In this document: positions 8,248 through 17,154 of the stretch, in pieces | Numbering within the stretch: position 1 is the first letter of the stretch | Layout: every line of letters begins with the position of its first letter | Source: Paramesorhizobium leguminum | GTDB lineage: Bacteria > Pseudomonadota > Alphaproteobacteria > Rhizobiales > Rhizobiaceae | DNA: 64,000 nt | NCBI RefSeq assembly: GCF_003217235.1 | Contig: NZ_QJTF01000010.1 | Coordinates: forward strand, 62,001 to 126,000 | Reading direction: 5' to 3' | Translations under genes and position numbers: made by a program | Notes under the pieces: model-generated | Seen by the model: only the letters and a program-made list of their open reading frames with translations | What the model was told of the DNA's origin: nothing | Database searches by the model: none

Positions 8248-8261
8248 TTGCCAATTGGCAA
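8248..8261. promoter_or_regulatory. Perfect palindrome, candidate antitoxin operator
   Basis: TTGCCAATTGGCAA is a perfect 14-bp palindrome between the second ku gene (stop at 8281) and the antitoxin start (8212). Partial copies of its half-site (TTTGC) follow at 8263-8275. Position and symmetry fit autoregulation by the Xre antitoxin, which is an inference. Confidence 0.5.
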
Positions 8262-8280
8262 GTTTGCTGTTTGCAGGAGC

Positions 8281-9090
8281 TTATCGCTTCCTGCCTTTCC
8301 CTTCCGCCGAAATGCTCTTGCGCAGCGCATCCATGATGTTGATGACATTGCCCGGCCTCTCCGGCTCAGCAGCGGTCTTCTCTTTGGCGGGTTTCTTGTG
8401 CCCCTTTTTCTTCGCCGTGATGATATCGAGCAGGCTATCCTGCACCGGGTCCTTTATCAGGGAAGGGTCCCATGAGCGTGTCCGCTCGCCGATCAGTTGC
8501 TTGACCAGCGGCATGAGTTCCTTGTCGGTGGGGATGTCTTCGGCATTCTGGAAATAGACGCTGGCGTCGCGCACCTCGTCGCCATAGCGCAGCGTCCAGA
8601 GCACGATGCCGCGCCCGCGCGGCTCCAGCATCACCGCCCGTTCCCGGCGGTAGAGAACAAGGCGTGATATGCCGACCGTATCGGTGGCGGCCATCGCATC
8701 GCGGATGACGGAAAACGCCTCCTCGCCGACCGGATCGTCGGGAATGAGGAAATGCGGCGCGTCGTACCAGACCCAGTCGATGCTGTCGCGCGGGACGAAC
8801 ATATCGATATCGATGGTGCGGGTGCTCTCCAGCCCCACCGCTTCGATTTCCTCGTCTTCCAGAATGACATAGTCGTCTTCGCCGGTCTGGTAGGCCTTGA
8901 CCTCGTCGTCTTCCTCGACCGGCTTTTCCGTGACGGCATCGACATATTGGCTGACGACGCGATTTCCCGTCTTGCGGTTGAGCGTGTGAAAACGGACCTT
9001 CTCGCTCTCCGACGTGGCCGGACTCATCGCCACCGGGCAGGTCACGAGCGACAGCTTCAGATAGCCTTTCCAGTAGGTGCGGCGAGCCAT
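8281..9090 (-). CDS. ku: Non-homologous end-joining protein Ku (copy 2)
   Basis: 269 residues from ATG at 9088-9090 with AGAGG upstream; the longer frame to 9177 adds non-Ku sequence. The core opens ARRTYWKGYLKLSLVTCPVA and carries FHTLNRKTGNRVVSQYVDAV and KAYQTGEDDYVILEDEE. It aligns with copy 1 block by block but differs at most positions, so this is an old paralogue or a separate acquisition. The tail differs too: a lysine-rich stretch (AKKKGHKKPAKEK) and then a conserved-looking GNVINIMDALRKSI helix before a basic end. In Rhizobiales such copies can form distinct Ku complexes. It runs toward the toxin-antitoxin pair, 68 bases ahead of it. Confidence 0.96.
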   Translation of the reverse strand: MARRTYWKGYLKLSLVTCPVAMSPATSESEKVRFHTLNRKTGNRVVSQYVDAVTEKPVEEDDEVKAYQTGEDDYVILEDEEIEAVGLESTRTIDIDMFVPRDSIDWVWYDAPHFLIPDDPVGEEAFSVIRDAMAATDTVGISRLVLYRRERAVMLEPRGRGIVLWTLRYGDEVRDASVYFQNAEDIPTDKELMPLVKQLIGERTRSWDPSLIKDPVQDSLLDIITAKKKGHKKPAKEKTAAEPERPGNVINIMDALRKSISAEGKGRKR

Positions 9091-9151
9091 GCGGAAACCT
9101 CTCACGAATAGAGGGAAACGGCTGGAATGGCCGTTCGTTTCGTGGACGGTA

Positions 9152-10078
9152 TCACATTTTTTCGGGCTTCGCCTCATCCGGCAAGAGAATGGGGCCCGGC
9201 TCGGAGGTGGCGACCGGGGGCGGCTGGGCCACGCCCCGTTTTTTCTCGCGGATGAAGGTGAAGAAGCCGGAGGCGATGATGAGCACGATGCCGATCAGCA
9301 TCGGCAGGTCGATGGTGTCATGGAAGATGAAATAGCCGAACAGGATGGCCCAGATCATCTGGCTGTATTGCGGGGAGGCGATGGCGCTGGCCGGGGCGCG
9401 TTGCGCGGCGAGCATCAACAGGATGCTGGCGAGCGCGGCAAGCAGGCCATAGCCGGCGAGGTAGAGCCATTGCTGCGCCGTCGGATGGGCATAATCGGTC
9501 GCCATCAGCAGGCCGGAGATGACGATGGGGCCGATGAGACCGCTGGAATAGAGCGTGATGCGCTTCTCGCGATTGCCCATGACCCGCATGATGACAATGC
9601 CGACCGCGGCGGTGAAACCGGCGATGAACGCGGCCAGATGCCCGATCGAAAGCTCGCGGAAACCGGGGCGCAGCACGATCAGCACGCCGATGAAGCCGAT
9701 CCCGACCGCCGACCATCGCCGCCATCCGACCTGCTCCTTGAGGAAGACCACGGAGAGGATCGTCACGAAGGCGGGAAGCAGGAAAATGAGCGCGAAGGCC
9801 TCGGCCATCGAAAGATGGGTGAAGGCGACGACGCTGCCGAGCACGCATGCGGCGGCCATCAGGGTGCGCAGCAGCCACATCGGCTTGTTTTGGGTGATGA
9901 AGATATCGCGCCATTTCTCATCCCCCCGCTTCATGAAAGGCAGAGCCACCAGCCCGAACACCGCGCCGAAGAACACGACCTCATAGGGAGAAAGGGTGCC
10001 GTCGAGCGCCTTGACGCAGGCATCGCTGAAGGCGAACGCGGCATAGGCGGCAAAAGCCAGGATGATTCCCTGCAGCAT
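9152..10078 (-). CDS. EamA-family DMT transporter
   Basis: 308 residues, ten predicted membrane helices in two EamA repeats, from MLQGIILAFAAYAAFAFSDA. FLKEQVGWRRWSAVGIGFIGVLIVL ends the first repeat and FHDTIDLPMLIGIVLIIASG the second, each with the usual acidic residue and proline-glycine pattern. Start at 10076-10078 was chosen because the first helix begins there; the reading frame is open further up to 10210 but without a ribosome site. The tail after residue 280 is proline-rich and cytoplasmic. The family includes metabolite exporters and the S-adenosylmethionine carrier of Rickettsia. The substrate here is unknown and no neighbour suggests one. Confidence 0.85.
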   Translation of the reverse strand: MLQGIILAFAAYAAFAFSDACVKALDGTLSPYEVVFFGAVFGLVALPFMKRGDEKWRDIFITQNKPMWLLRTLMAAACVLGSVVAFTHLSMAEAFALIFLLPAFVTILSVVFLKEQVGWRRWSAVGIGFIGVLIVLRPGFRELSIGHLAAFIAGFTAAVGIVIMRVMGNREKRITLYSSGLIGPIVISGLLMATDYAHPTAQQWLYLAGYGLLAALASILLMLAAQRAPASAIASPQYSQMIWAILFGYFIFHDTIDLPMLIGIVLIIASGFFTFIREKKRGVAQPPPVATSEPGPILLPDEAKPEKM

Positions 10079-10300
10079 GGTGGGTGTCCGGATCGGGGGC
10101 GAGGGGAGGGGCAAATCGCGCGTTGTGCATGGCATAGCCAATTTTTTGCGGCGCGACAAAGATAAAGTATCAGGGGACCGCGCAATCAAATCCCTGTGAT
10201 CACGCAACAATCTTGCGTTTAAAGGCCCCTAAACAAACTTGCCTTTATGCCCGACTCGCCTATTTCTTGACTCAATAATGTCAAAAGAAGGGGAACGAAA

Positions 10301-11899
10301 ATGACCATATCCAGACTCAATTTCCGCGCCGCCATCCTGCTCGGCTCGCTTCTCATCGGCGCAAGCCCTGCGCTTGCCGAAGCGGTGCTGCACCGCGGCA
10401 ATGCCGACGAGCCTCAGACGCTCGACCAGGCGCATACATCCATCAACATCGAGGAATTCATCCTCAAGGACCTCTACGAAGGCCTGACCATCTATGACGC
10501 CTCCGGCAAGATTGTGCCGGGAGCAGCCGAAAGCTGGACCGTTTCCGACGATGGCACCGTCTATACGTTCAAGCTGAGGCCGAATGCGAAATGGTCGGAC
10601 GGCTCGTCGGTAACGGCCGAGGATTTCGTCTTCTCCCTGAAGCGCGTCGAGGATCCGAAGACGGCGGCGGGCTATGCCAATATCCTTTATCCGATCAAGA
10701 ACGCGCAGAAGGTGAACAAGGGCGAAGTGCCGGTCGACCAGCTCGGCGTCAAGGCGGTGGATGACAAGACGCTCGAAATCACGCTCGAACAGCCGACGCC
10801 GTTTTTCCTAGAACTCCTGGCGCACCAGACGGCGCTGCCGGTGAGCAAGGCGAGCGTCGAGAAGAACGGCGCGAAATTCGTGCAGCCGGGCGTCATGGTC
10901 TCCAACGGCGCTTTCAAGCTCGCTGCTCACGTTCCCAATGACAGCCTCACTGTCATGAAGAACCCTGAGTATTGGGATGCGGCCAATGTGAAGCTCGACA
11001 AGGTCATCTTCTATCCGATCAACGATCAGGCAGCTTCGGTTCGCCGCTTCGAGGCGAAGGAGATGGACATTGTCTATAATTTCTCCGCTGACCAGATCGA
11101 CCGGCTACGCAAATCTTATGGTGATGCCGTGCACGTGGCGCCGTGGCTCGCCACCTATTATTACACCTTCGATACCCGCAACCCGCCATACAATGACGTG
11201 CGCGTCCGCCGAGCGCTTTCGATGGCCGTCGATCGCGATTTCCTGGCCAAGGAAATTTACAGCGGCTCGCAGCTTCCCTCCTATTCGATGGTCCCTCCGG
11301 GGATCGCGAGCTACGGCGAGCCGTCCAAGGCCGATTTCGCCGATAAGTCGCAGCTCGACCGAGAGGATGAAGCCGTCAAGCTGATGAAGGAAGCGGGCTA
11401 TGGCGAGGGCGGCAAGCCGCTCGACATCGAAATCCGCTACAACACCAACCCGAACCATGAGCGCGTGGCCACCGCCGTTGCCGACATGTGGAAGAGCACA
11501 TTCGGCGCCAAGGTTTCGCTTCGCAATCTCGATGTCGCTTCGCATTATGCCTACTTGCAGGAAGGCGGCAAATATGACGTCGCTCGCGCCGGTTGGACCG
11601 CCGATTATGCGGACGCTGAAAACTTCTTGGCGCTGAGCGTCAGTGGCAACAAGACGTTCAACTACTCCAAGTTCAATAATCCGAAATATGACGCGCTGAT
11701 GGAACAATCCTATAAGGAACGCGATCCGGCGGCGCGCTCGAAAATCCTTCATGAGGCGGAAGCCATCCTGATGGCGGAACAGCCGGTCGCTCCCTTCCTG
11801 ACCCAGGCCAGCCTCTGGCTTGTTGCAGATAAGGTGAAGGGCTGGCAGGACAATGCTCCAGACCAGCATTTGAGCAAGTATCTGAGCGTCAGCGAGTAG
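10301..11899 (+). CDS. oppA: Periplasmic oligopeptide-binding protein (OppA-like)
   Basis: 532 residues. A signal peptide with a hydrophobic core at 10-20 ends at PALA-EA (cleavage near 26). The mature protein is a family 5 extracellular solute-binding protein: RGNADEPQTLDQAHTSINIE, then PGAAESWTVSDDGTVYTFKLR and AKWSDGSSVTAEDFVFSLKR, the usual signature. NDVRVRRALSMAVDRDFLAK near residue 300 is the second conserved block. The length and blocks are closest to OppA/MppA of gamma-proteobacteria. AGAAGGGGAACGAAA precedes the start. It is the first gene of an oppA-oppB-oppC-oppDF unit, with a palindromic repeat between oppA and oppB. It delivers peptides to the OppBC channel. Confidence 0.93.
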   Translation: MTISRLNFRAAILLGSLLIGASPALAEAVLHRGNADEPQTLDQAHTSINIEEFILKDLYEGLTIYDASGKIVPGAAESWTVSDDGTVYTFKLRPNAKWSDGSSVTAEDFVFSLKRVEDPKTAAGYANILYPIKNAQKVNKGEVPVDQLGVKAVDDKTLEITLEQPTPFFLELLAHQTALPVSKASVEKNGAKFVQPGVMVSNGAFKLAAHVPNDSLTVMKNPEYWDAANVKLDKVIFYPINDQAASVRRFEAKEMDIVYNFSADQIDRLRKSYGDAVHVAPWLATYYYTFDTRNPPYNDVRVRRALSMAVDRDFLAKEIYSGSQLPSYSMVPPGIASYGEPSKADFADKSQLDREDEAVKLMKEAGYGEGGKPLDIEIRYNTNPNHERVATAVADMWKSTFGAKVSLRNLDVASHYAYLQEGGKYDVARAGWTADYADAENFLALSVSGNKTFNYSKFNNPKYDALMEQSYKERDPAARSKILHEAEAILMAEQPVAPFLTQASLWLVADKVKGWQDNAPDQHLSKYLSVSE

Positions 11900-11909
11900 G
11901 GGCCAAACG

Positions 11910-12034
11910 CCCTCCTTCCCCCTTGCGGGGAAGGTGCCCGCGGAGCGGGCGGATGGGGGTGGTGACGGCTGTGCTCTATACGTCGCCACCCCCACCCCGG
12001 ACCTATGGTCCGACCCTCCCCGCAAGGGGGAGGG
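11910..12034. repeat. Palindromic repeat element between oppA and oppB
   Basis: The arms CCCTCCTTCCCCCTTGCGGG (from 11910) and CCCGCAAGGGGGAGGG (to 12034) are inverted, and an inner pair around GGGGGTGG and CCACCCCC extends the fold. The whole folds into a long hairpin ending 22 bases before the oppB start. The CCCCTTGCGGGG core is a type found widely in Rhizobiales genomes. Confidence 0.85.
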
Positions 12035-12055
12035 TTAAAACTGGTGGATACGCCC

Positions 12056-12979
12056 ATGCTGCTTTTTATCCTGCGCCGATTGGCGAGCGCCGTGCCGACA
12101 GTGTTCATCGTCGTCACGCTGTCCTTCTTCCTGATGCGGTTTGCTCCCGGTGGGCCGTTCAATCTGGAGCGTCCTCTTCCTCCACAGACGATGGAGAATT
12201 TGATGAGGACCTATCATCTCGACGAGCCGCTATGGCGGCAATATCTCACCTATATCGGCAATGCCGTCAGGGGCGATTTCGGTCCGAGCTTCATCTACAA
12301 GGACAACACGGTCGCCGAACTGATCGGCAAGGGCATACCCTATTCCGTGGAGCTCGGCTCCTATGCGCTGCTGCTCGCCCTTATCGGCGGCGTACTCGCG
12401 GGTACGCTTGCGGCGCTCAAGCAAAACAGCACGCTCGACTTCATCATCATGTCGATTTCCACCGTCGGCGTGACGGTGCCGAATTTCGTCGTCGGCCCCG
12501 TGCTCACCCTGATTTTCGCAATCATGCTGGCCTGGCTGCCCGCCGGCGGCTGGGGCGACGGTTCGCTGCGCTTTCTCCTGTTGCCGACGATAGCGCTGGC
12601 GCTGCCGCAACTCGCCGTCTTCGCGCGGCTGACGCGCGGCTCGATGATCGAGGCGCTGAACACCGATCATATCCGCACCGCAAGGGCCTATGGGCTGCCG
12701 GCGAAAAGCGTGGTCATCACCCATGCCATGCGCGGCGCGATGCTGCCTGTTGTCTCATACCTCGCGCCCTGCGCCGCGACGTTGATGACCGGCTCGGCGG
12801 TGGTGGAAACGATCTTCACCATTCCGGGTGTCGGGCGCTATTTCGTGCTTGGCGCCATCAACCGCGATTATACGCTGGTCATGGGAACCGTGATCCTCAT
12901 CGCCGTCTTCGTCATTCTCTTCAACCTGATGGTGGATATCCTCTACGGTTTCCTCGATCCGAGGGTGCGCCATGACTGA
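12056..12979 (+). CDS. oppB: Oligopeptide ABC transporter permease OppB
   Basis: 307 residues, six membrane helices. The first is MLLFILRRLASAVPTVFIVV, which fixes the start at 12056; GGTGGA lies upstream. The typical OppB/DppB block FLMRFAPGGPFNLERPL follows. The EAA loop that docks the ATPase is seen as DHIRTARAYGLPAKSVVITHAMR, and VVETIFTIPGVGRYFVLGAINRDY closes the domain. It pairs with OppC, whose gene overlaps its end by 8 bases. The gene starts just after the palindromic element that follows oppA. Confidence 0.94.
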   Translation: MLLFILRRLASAVPTVFIVVTLSFFLMRFAPGGPFNLERPLPPQTMENLMRTYHLDEPLWRQYLTYIGNAVRGDFGPSFIYKDNTVAELIGKGIPYSVELGSYALLLALIGGVLAGTLAALKQNSTLDFIIMSISTVGVTVPNFVVGPVLTLIFAIMLAWLPAGGWGDGSLRFLLLPTIALALPQLAVFARLTRGSMIEALNTDHIRTARAYGLPAKSVVITHAMRGAMLPVVSYLAPCAATLMTGSAVVETIFTIPGVGRYFVLGAINRDYTLVMGTVILIAVFVILFNLMVDILYGFLDPRVRHD

Positions 12980-14111
12980 TCTCACCCATTCGCCGATGTC
13001 CGACGCGGCAGCGCCAGAAACCAGAAGCCGCAGCCTGTTCCAGCTGGCGCTCATGCGCTTCCGGCGCAACCGCGCCGCCATGTCCGGCTGCTTCATGCTG
13101 GCGCTGATCGCGCTGTTTTCGTTCCTCGGCCCGCATTTCATCAGCCACACCTACGATCAGGTGTTCCCGTCCTATGTCCTGACGCGGCCCAGCCTCGAGC
13201 CTCGGCCCGATACCTCGACGCTTCAGGGCGTCATGGAAAATGTCGCCGGGCGCGCCCGCGTCAAGCTCCAGTCCTTCGAGCTCGATGGGGAGACTTTCAC
13301 CGCGACCGTGACCTCGGACAGCACAATCGATCCGCGCACATCGCGCTATTTCGACCGGGCGAACGAGTTCCGCGATACGGAGGTAGTCGCCACGGGGAAC
13401 GACGGCAAATCGATGACGCTGACGGGCAAGGTCAGCCGCGAATATTTCCCCTTCGGCACCGACAGCAACGGTCGCGATCTCATGGCCCGCGTCATGCTGG
13501 GCGGGCAGGTTTCCATCGCCGTCGGGCTGCTGGCAAGTCTGGTTTCGCTCGGAATCGGCGTCTTCTACGGCGCCACATCGGGCTTTATCGGCGGGCGCGT
13601 CGATAATGTCATGATGCGGCTTGTCGAGATCCTCTATTCGCTGCCTTTCGTGTTCCTCGTCGTCGTGCTCGTCGTGTTCTTCGGGCGCAGTTTCATCCTG
13701 ATCTTCCTCGTCATCGGCGCGGTCGAATGGCTGGATATGGCGCGTATCGTGCGCGGGCAGACGCTGGCGCTGAAACGGCGCGAATTCATCGGCGCGGCGG
13801 AGGCTTTGGGGCTCACCGACTGGCAGATCATCCGCCGCCACATCATCCCGAACATCACCGGCCCGGTCATCATCTTCGTCACGGTGGTGGTGCCGAAGGT
13901 GATCCTGCTTGAAAGCTTCCTGTCGTTCCTCGGCCTCGGCGTTCAGGCGCCGCTCACCAGCTGGGGCGTGCTGATCGCGGATGGCGCGAACAATATCCAG
14001 TCGGCCCCCTGGCTGCTGATCTTCCCGGCCATCTTCTTCGTCGTCACGCTATTCTCCCTCCAGTTCGTGGGTGACGGCCTGCGCGACGCATTCGATCCGA
14101 AGGACCGCTGA
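12972..14111 (+). CDS. oppC: Oligopeptide ABC transporter permease OppC
   Basis: 379 residues, longer than the usual 290-300 because a periplasmic insertion of about 80 residues (roughly 65-150) separates helix 1 from the rest. The same insertion is common in OppC of the peptide/murein-peptide type. The N-terminal OppC block RNRAAMSGCFMLALIALFSF is followed, after the insertion, by FPFGTDSNGRDLMARVMLGG. The EAA loop is AAEALGLTDWQIIRRHIIPN, and LESFLSFLGLGVQAPLTSWG follows. The start overlaps oppB by 8 bases, implying translational coupling. Confidence 0.94.
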   Translation: MTDLTHSPMSDAAAPETRSRSLFQLALMRFRRNRAAMSGCFMLALIALFSFLGPHFISHTYDQVFPSYVLTRPSLEPRPDTSTLQGVMENVAGRARVKLQSFELDGETFTATVTSDSTIDPRTSRYFDRANEFRDTEVVATGNDGKSMTLTGKVSREYFPFGTDSNGRDLMARVMLGGQVSIAVGLLASLVSLGIGVFYGATSGFIGGRVDNVMMRLVEILYSLPFVFLVVVLVVFFGRSFILIFLVIGAVEWLDMARIVRGQTLALKRREFIGAAEALGLTDWQIIRRHIIPNITGPVIIFVTVVVPKVILLESFLSFLGLGVQAPLTSWGVLIADGANNIQSAPWLLIFPAIFFVVTLFSLQFVGDGLRDAFDPKDR

Positions 14112-14112
14112 C

Positions 14113-15714
14113 ATGACGGACGAAAAGGAAACCATTCTCGCCGTCCGCGACCTGAAAGTCCGCTTCTCGACGCCCGATGGCGCGGTGGAAGCGGTCAAGG
14201 GCATCGACCTCGACATCAAGGCCGGCGAGACGCTGGCCGTCGTCGGCGAATCCGGGTCGGGTAAGAGCCAGACCATGATGGGCATCATGGGATTGCTCGC
14301 CAAAAACGGCAGCGTGACCGGCTCCGCCACATATCGCGGCAAGGAGCTGATCGGCTTGCCGCCCAAGGCGCTGAACAAGGTACGCGGCTCCAAGATCACC
14401 ATGATCTTCCAGGAGCCGATGACATCGCTCGATCCGCTCTATACCGTCGGACGCCAGATTGCGGAACCCATCGTGCATCATCGCGGCGGCAGCTTCAAAC
14501 AGGCGCGGGCGCGGGTTCTGGAGCTTCTGGAACTCGTAGGCATTCCCGAGCCGCAGCGGCGGATCGACAGCTATCCGCACGAGCTTTCCGGCGGCCAGCG
14601 GCAGCGGGTGATGATTGCCATGGCGCTGGCGAACGAGCCGGATCTGCTCATCGCCGACGAGCCGACGACCGCGCTCGACGTCACCATCCAGGCGCAGATC
14701 CTCGACCTATTGCGCTCGCTGCAAAAGCGTTTCGGCATGGCTATCGTGCTGATCACGCACGATCTCGGCATCGTCCGGCATTTCGCTGAACGGGTGGTGG
14801 TGATGCGCCATGGCGAGGTGGTTGAAACGGGAACGACGGCGGATATCTTCGAGCGGCCGCAGGCGGATTATACCAAAATGCTCCTCGCCGCCGAACCGAG
14901 CGGCCGGAAGGAGCCGGTCCCGGATCATGCGCCGATCATGCTGGAGGGGCGGAACGTCACGGTCGATTTTTCGATCGGGGCCGGGCTTCTGGGCGGTTCT
15001 CCCGTCACCTTCCGCGCGGTCGATGGCGTCACGATAAGGCTACGTCAAGGCCAGACCATCGGCATTGTCGGGGAATCCGGGTCGGGCAAATCGACGCTTG
15101 GCCGGGCGCTGCTGAAGCTCATCCCCGGCAGCGGCTATTACACATTCGGGACGACCGACATATCGAAATTCGACCGGTCGGCGATGCGGCCCCTGCGCCG
15201 CCAGTTGCAGCTGGTGTTTCAGGACCCTTACGGCTCGCTCTCGCCGCGCCAGACGGTTGGCGAGATCATCACCGAAGGGCTGTTCGTCCACGAACCGCAG
15301 CTCAGTAAGCAAGAGCGAGACCGCCGCGCCGCGACCGCTCTGCAGGAGGTCGGTCTCGATCCCGCCTCGCGCAACCGCTACCCGCACGAATTCTCCGGCG
15401 GTCAGCGGCAGCGCATCGCTATCGCTCGGGCGATCATCCTGAAGCCGAAGGTGGTCATCCTCGATGAGCCGACTTCCGCGCTCGACCGCTCGGTGCAGGG
15501 GCAGGTGATCGCGCTGCTGCGCGACCTGCAACAGGCGCACGGCCTCTCCTACATCTTCATCAGCCATGATCTTTCGGTGGTGAAGGCGATGGCGGATTAC
15601 GTGGTTGTGATGAAGGGCGGGCGCATCATTGAAGAAGGCGAGACGGATGCGATTTTCGACGCGCCGTGTCAGCCTTACACCAAGGCGCTGCTTGGGGCGG
15701 CGTTTAATATCTGA
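14113..15714 (+). CDS. Oligopeptide ABC transporter double ATPase (OppD-OppF fusion)
   Basis: 533 residues carrying two complete ABC cassettes in one chain, so separate oppD and oppF genes are not needed. Cassette 1 has Walker [10 protein letters not shown], signature LSGGQRQR and Walker [13 protein letters not shown]. Cassette 2 (from about residue 275) has [17 protein letters not shown] and [12 protein letters not shown]. The ATG at 14113 is one base after the oppC stop and was preferred to an in-frame start 42 bases upstream inside oppC. Both cassettes have intact catalytic motifs, so both should hydrolyse ATP. The YejF-type fusion is common in Rhizobiales. Confidence 0.94.
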   Translation: MTDEKETILAVRDLKVRFSTPDGAVEAVKGIDLDIKAGETLAVVGESGSGKSQTMMGIMGLLAKNGSVTGSATYRGKELIGLPPKALNKVRGSKITMIFQEPMTSLDPLYTVGRQIAEPIVHHRGGSFKQARARVLELLELVGIPEPQRRIDSYPHELSGGQRQRVMIAMALANEPDLLIADEPTTALDVTIQAQILDLLRSLQKRFGMAIVLITHDLGIVRHFAERVVVMRHGEVVETGTTADIFERPQADYTKMLLAAEPSGRKEPVPDHAPIMLEGRNVTVDFSIGAGLLGGSPVTFRAVDGVTIRLRQGQTIGIVGESGSGKSTLGRALLKLIPGSGYYTFGTTDISKFDRSAMRPLRRQLQLVFQDPYGSLSPRQTVGEIITEGLFVHEPQLSKQERDRRAATALQEVGLDPASRNRYPHEFSGGQRQRIAIARAIILKPKVVILDEPTSALDRSVQGQVIALLRDLQQAHGLSYIFISHDLSVVKAMADYVVVMKGGRIIEEGETDAIFDAPCQPYTKALLGAAFNI

Positions 15715-15720
15715 GTATGA

Positions 15721-15945
15721 GAGCGGTTCCTGTTTTACTGGAATCGCGAAGCACACCCCCCTCTGCCTTGCCAGGCATCTCCCCCTCAAGGGGGGAGATC
15801 GGCTGACGCGGCGTTTGGCCCTCACCTTCCAACGTTAGCGGTTAGTGCCGACGTCGGTGAAGGCTAATCTCCCCCCCTTGAGGGGGAGATGGCTGGCAAG
15901 CCAGAGGGGGGTACTCGCTGGCGGGTTCCACTTAAAGGCAAAAAT
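15721..15945. repeat. Palindromic MITE-like repeat, copy 1 of the 'CCCCCCTCTGCC' family
   Basis: The outer arms CCCCCCTCTGCCTTGCCAGG and GCTGGCAAGCCAGAGGGGGG are inverted, with inner arms CATCTCCCCCTCAAGGGGGG and CCCCTTGAGGGGGAGATG. End A starts GAGCGGTTCCTGTTTTACTG and end B carries a GGTTCCACTTAAAGG stretch. It fills the whole gap between the convergent oppDF and SDR genes. Related copies lie at 28763-28990 and 59324-59555. Confidence 0.85.
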
Positions 15946-15948
15946 ATT

Positions 15949-16890
15949 CTAAGCGCGCGCACTTTCCGCTATACGCCGAAAACTATCACGCGGCGCCCGC
16001 CAGCCCGTCTCCTCAAGCAGAAGCGGGCTGGCGATGAGGCCGCCTGTGACCGCTTGCCAGCGAGTGGATTGGCCGACAAGCCCGGCGAGATGGGCGAGCC
16101 ATGATTGCGGGACGGGGAAAAGACCCGGCTTCCGGCCAAGCCCGGCGCGGATGGCGGCAAGTATTTGCGCTACGGAAAGCGGTTCCGCATCGGCGACGAG
16201 ATAAGTGCCGCCATCGGTTTTTGGCTCGCGAATACTATGCAGGATCGCATCGCAAAGCGCCTCACGGTCGAGAAGCGAGCGCTTGGCATCGAGCCCCGCG
16301 AAGGGCAGGGGAACAGGCAGGCGGCCGAGGCGGGTAAGCATAGCCATATTGCCGCCAACGCCCGGACCATAGACGAGTACCGGACGCAGGATGGTGAACT
16401 TTCCAGTATCGGCAAATATCGCCGCGATTGCCTGTTCGGCGGCGAGCTTCGCCCGCCCGTAATCGTCTTCCGGCTTGGCAGGATCGGTTTCACGCACGAT
16501 GCCATCCGCTACCTGCCCGCATTGCGCGCGGATGGACGAAATGAATACGAATTTGCCTTGTGCCGCGCTGCGGGCTGCTTCCGCAAGCCTTGCCGCCAGC
16601 ATCCTGTTGGCGGCTTCATAGGCAGCGGTCGCAAGCTTCTGCCTCGCATGGGCGATTGCCGCGAGATGGACGACATGATCGCATCCGGTAGCGAGCGTCT
16701 CGAAGGCGGCCGCTGGCGCATCAGGGGAGGGAAGCTGTGCGGTCTCGACACCGGCGAGGCGAATTTTCTCCGGCGTCCGCGATGCCGCGCGGACGCTAAA
16801 ACCCGCTGCAAGCAGATGCGGCACAAGCGCCCGGCCGATAAAGCCCGAGGCGCCGGTGACCAATACGCGTTCGGAGGAAGCGGCGTTCAT
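15949..16890 (-). CDS. NAD-dependent epimerase/dehydratase (extended SDR)
   Basis: 313 residues. VLVTGASGFIGRALVPHLL at the N-terminus is the NAD-binding glycine motif of extended short-chain dehydrogenases. VVHLAAIAHARQ follows, then the catalytic serine region FISSIRAQCG and the YxxxK pair in DDYGRAKLAAEQ. ILRPVLVYGPGVGGN supports the UDP-sugar 4-epimerase-like branch. A C-terminal stretch SWLAHLAGLVGQ is mildly hydrophobic. ATG at 16888-16890 is preferred to an adjoining TTG. No sugar-polymer genes adjoin it, so the substrate is unknown. Confidence 0.85.
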   Translation of the reverse strand: MNAASSERVLVTGASGFIGRALVPHLLAAGFSVRAASRTPEKIRLAGVETAQLPSPDAPAAAFETLATGCDHVVHLAAIAHARQKLATAAYEAANRMLAARLAEAARSAAQGKFVFISSIRAQCGQVADGIVRETDPAKPEDDYGRAKLAAEQAIAAIFADTGKFTILRPVLVYGPGVGGNMAMLTRLGRLPVPLPFAGLDAKRSLLDREALCDAILHSIREPKTDGGTYLVADAEPLSVAQILAAIRAGLGRKPGLFPVPQSWLAHLAGLVGQSTRWQAVTGGLIASPLLLEETGWRAPRDSFRRIAESARA

Positions 16891-17154
16891 CAAGGCTAAT
16901 AACTCACAAAATCAGTAGGATTTTCGAAGGGTTAGGGCGAATGCGAGGATCGGAACATTCTTCCGTCCACCCGCTCAAGAATAGCATGTTTTTGGCGCGG
17001 GGAACGAGCATTCGGCGATTCCATCCTTTTCCTGAATTGGACCGTTCGTGGATAATGCGTGAAGCCGGATTTCCGGCAGCAGCTAACCCCGCTCAATCCA
17101 TGCCTCAATCCCATACGATCCGGGCACGGTCCAGCACCAGGACTTAAAGCCGTC

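Noticed and set aside
17059-17154. Extended N-terminus of CysD
   Set aside because: Residues before [12 protein letters not shown] are proline-rich and unlike CysD; the family length fits the start at 17155.
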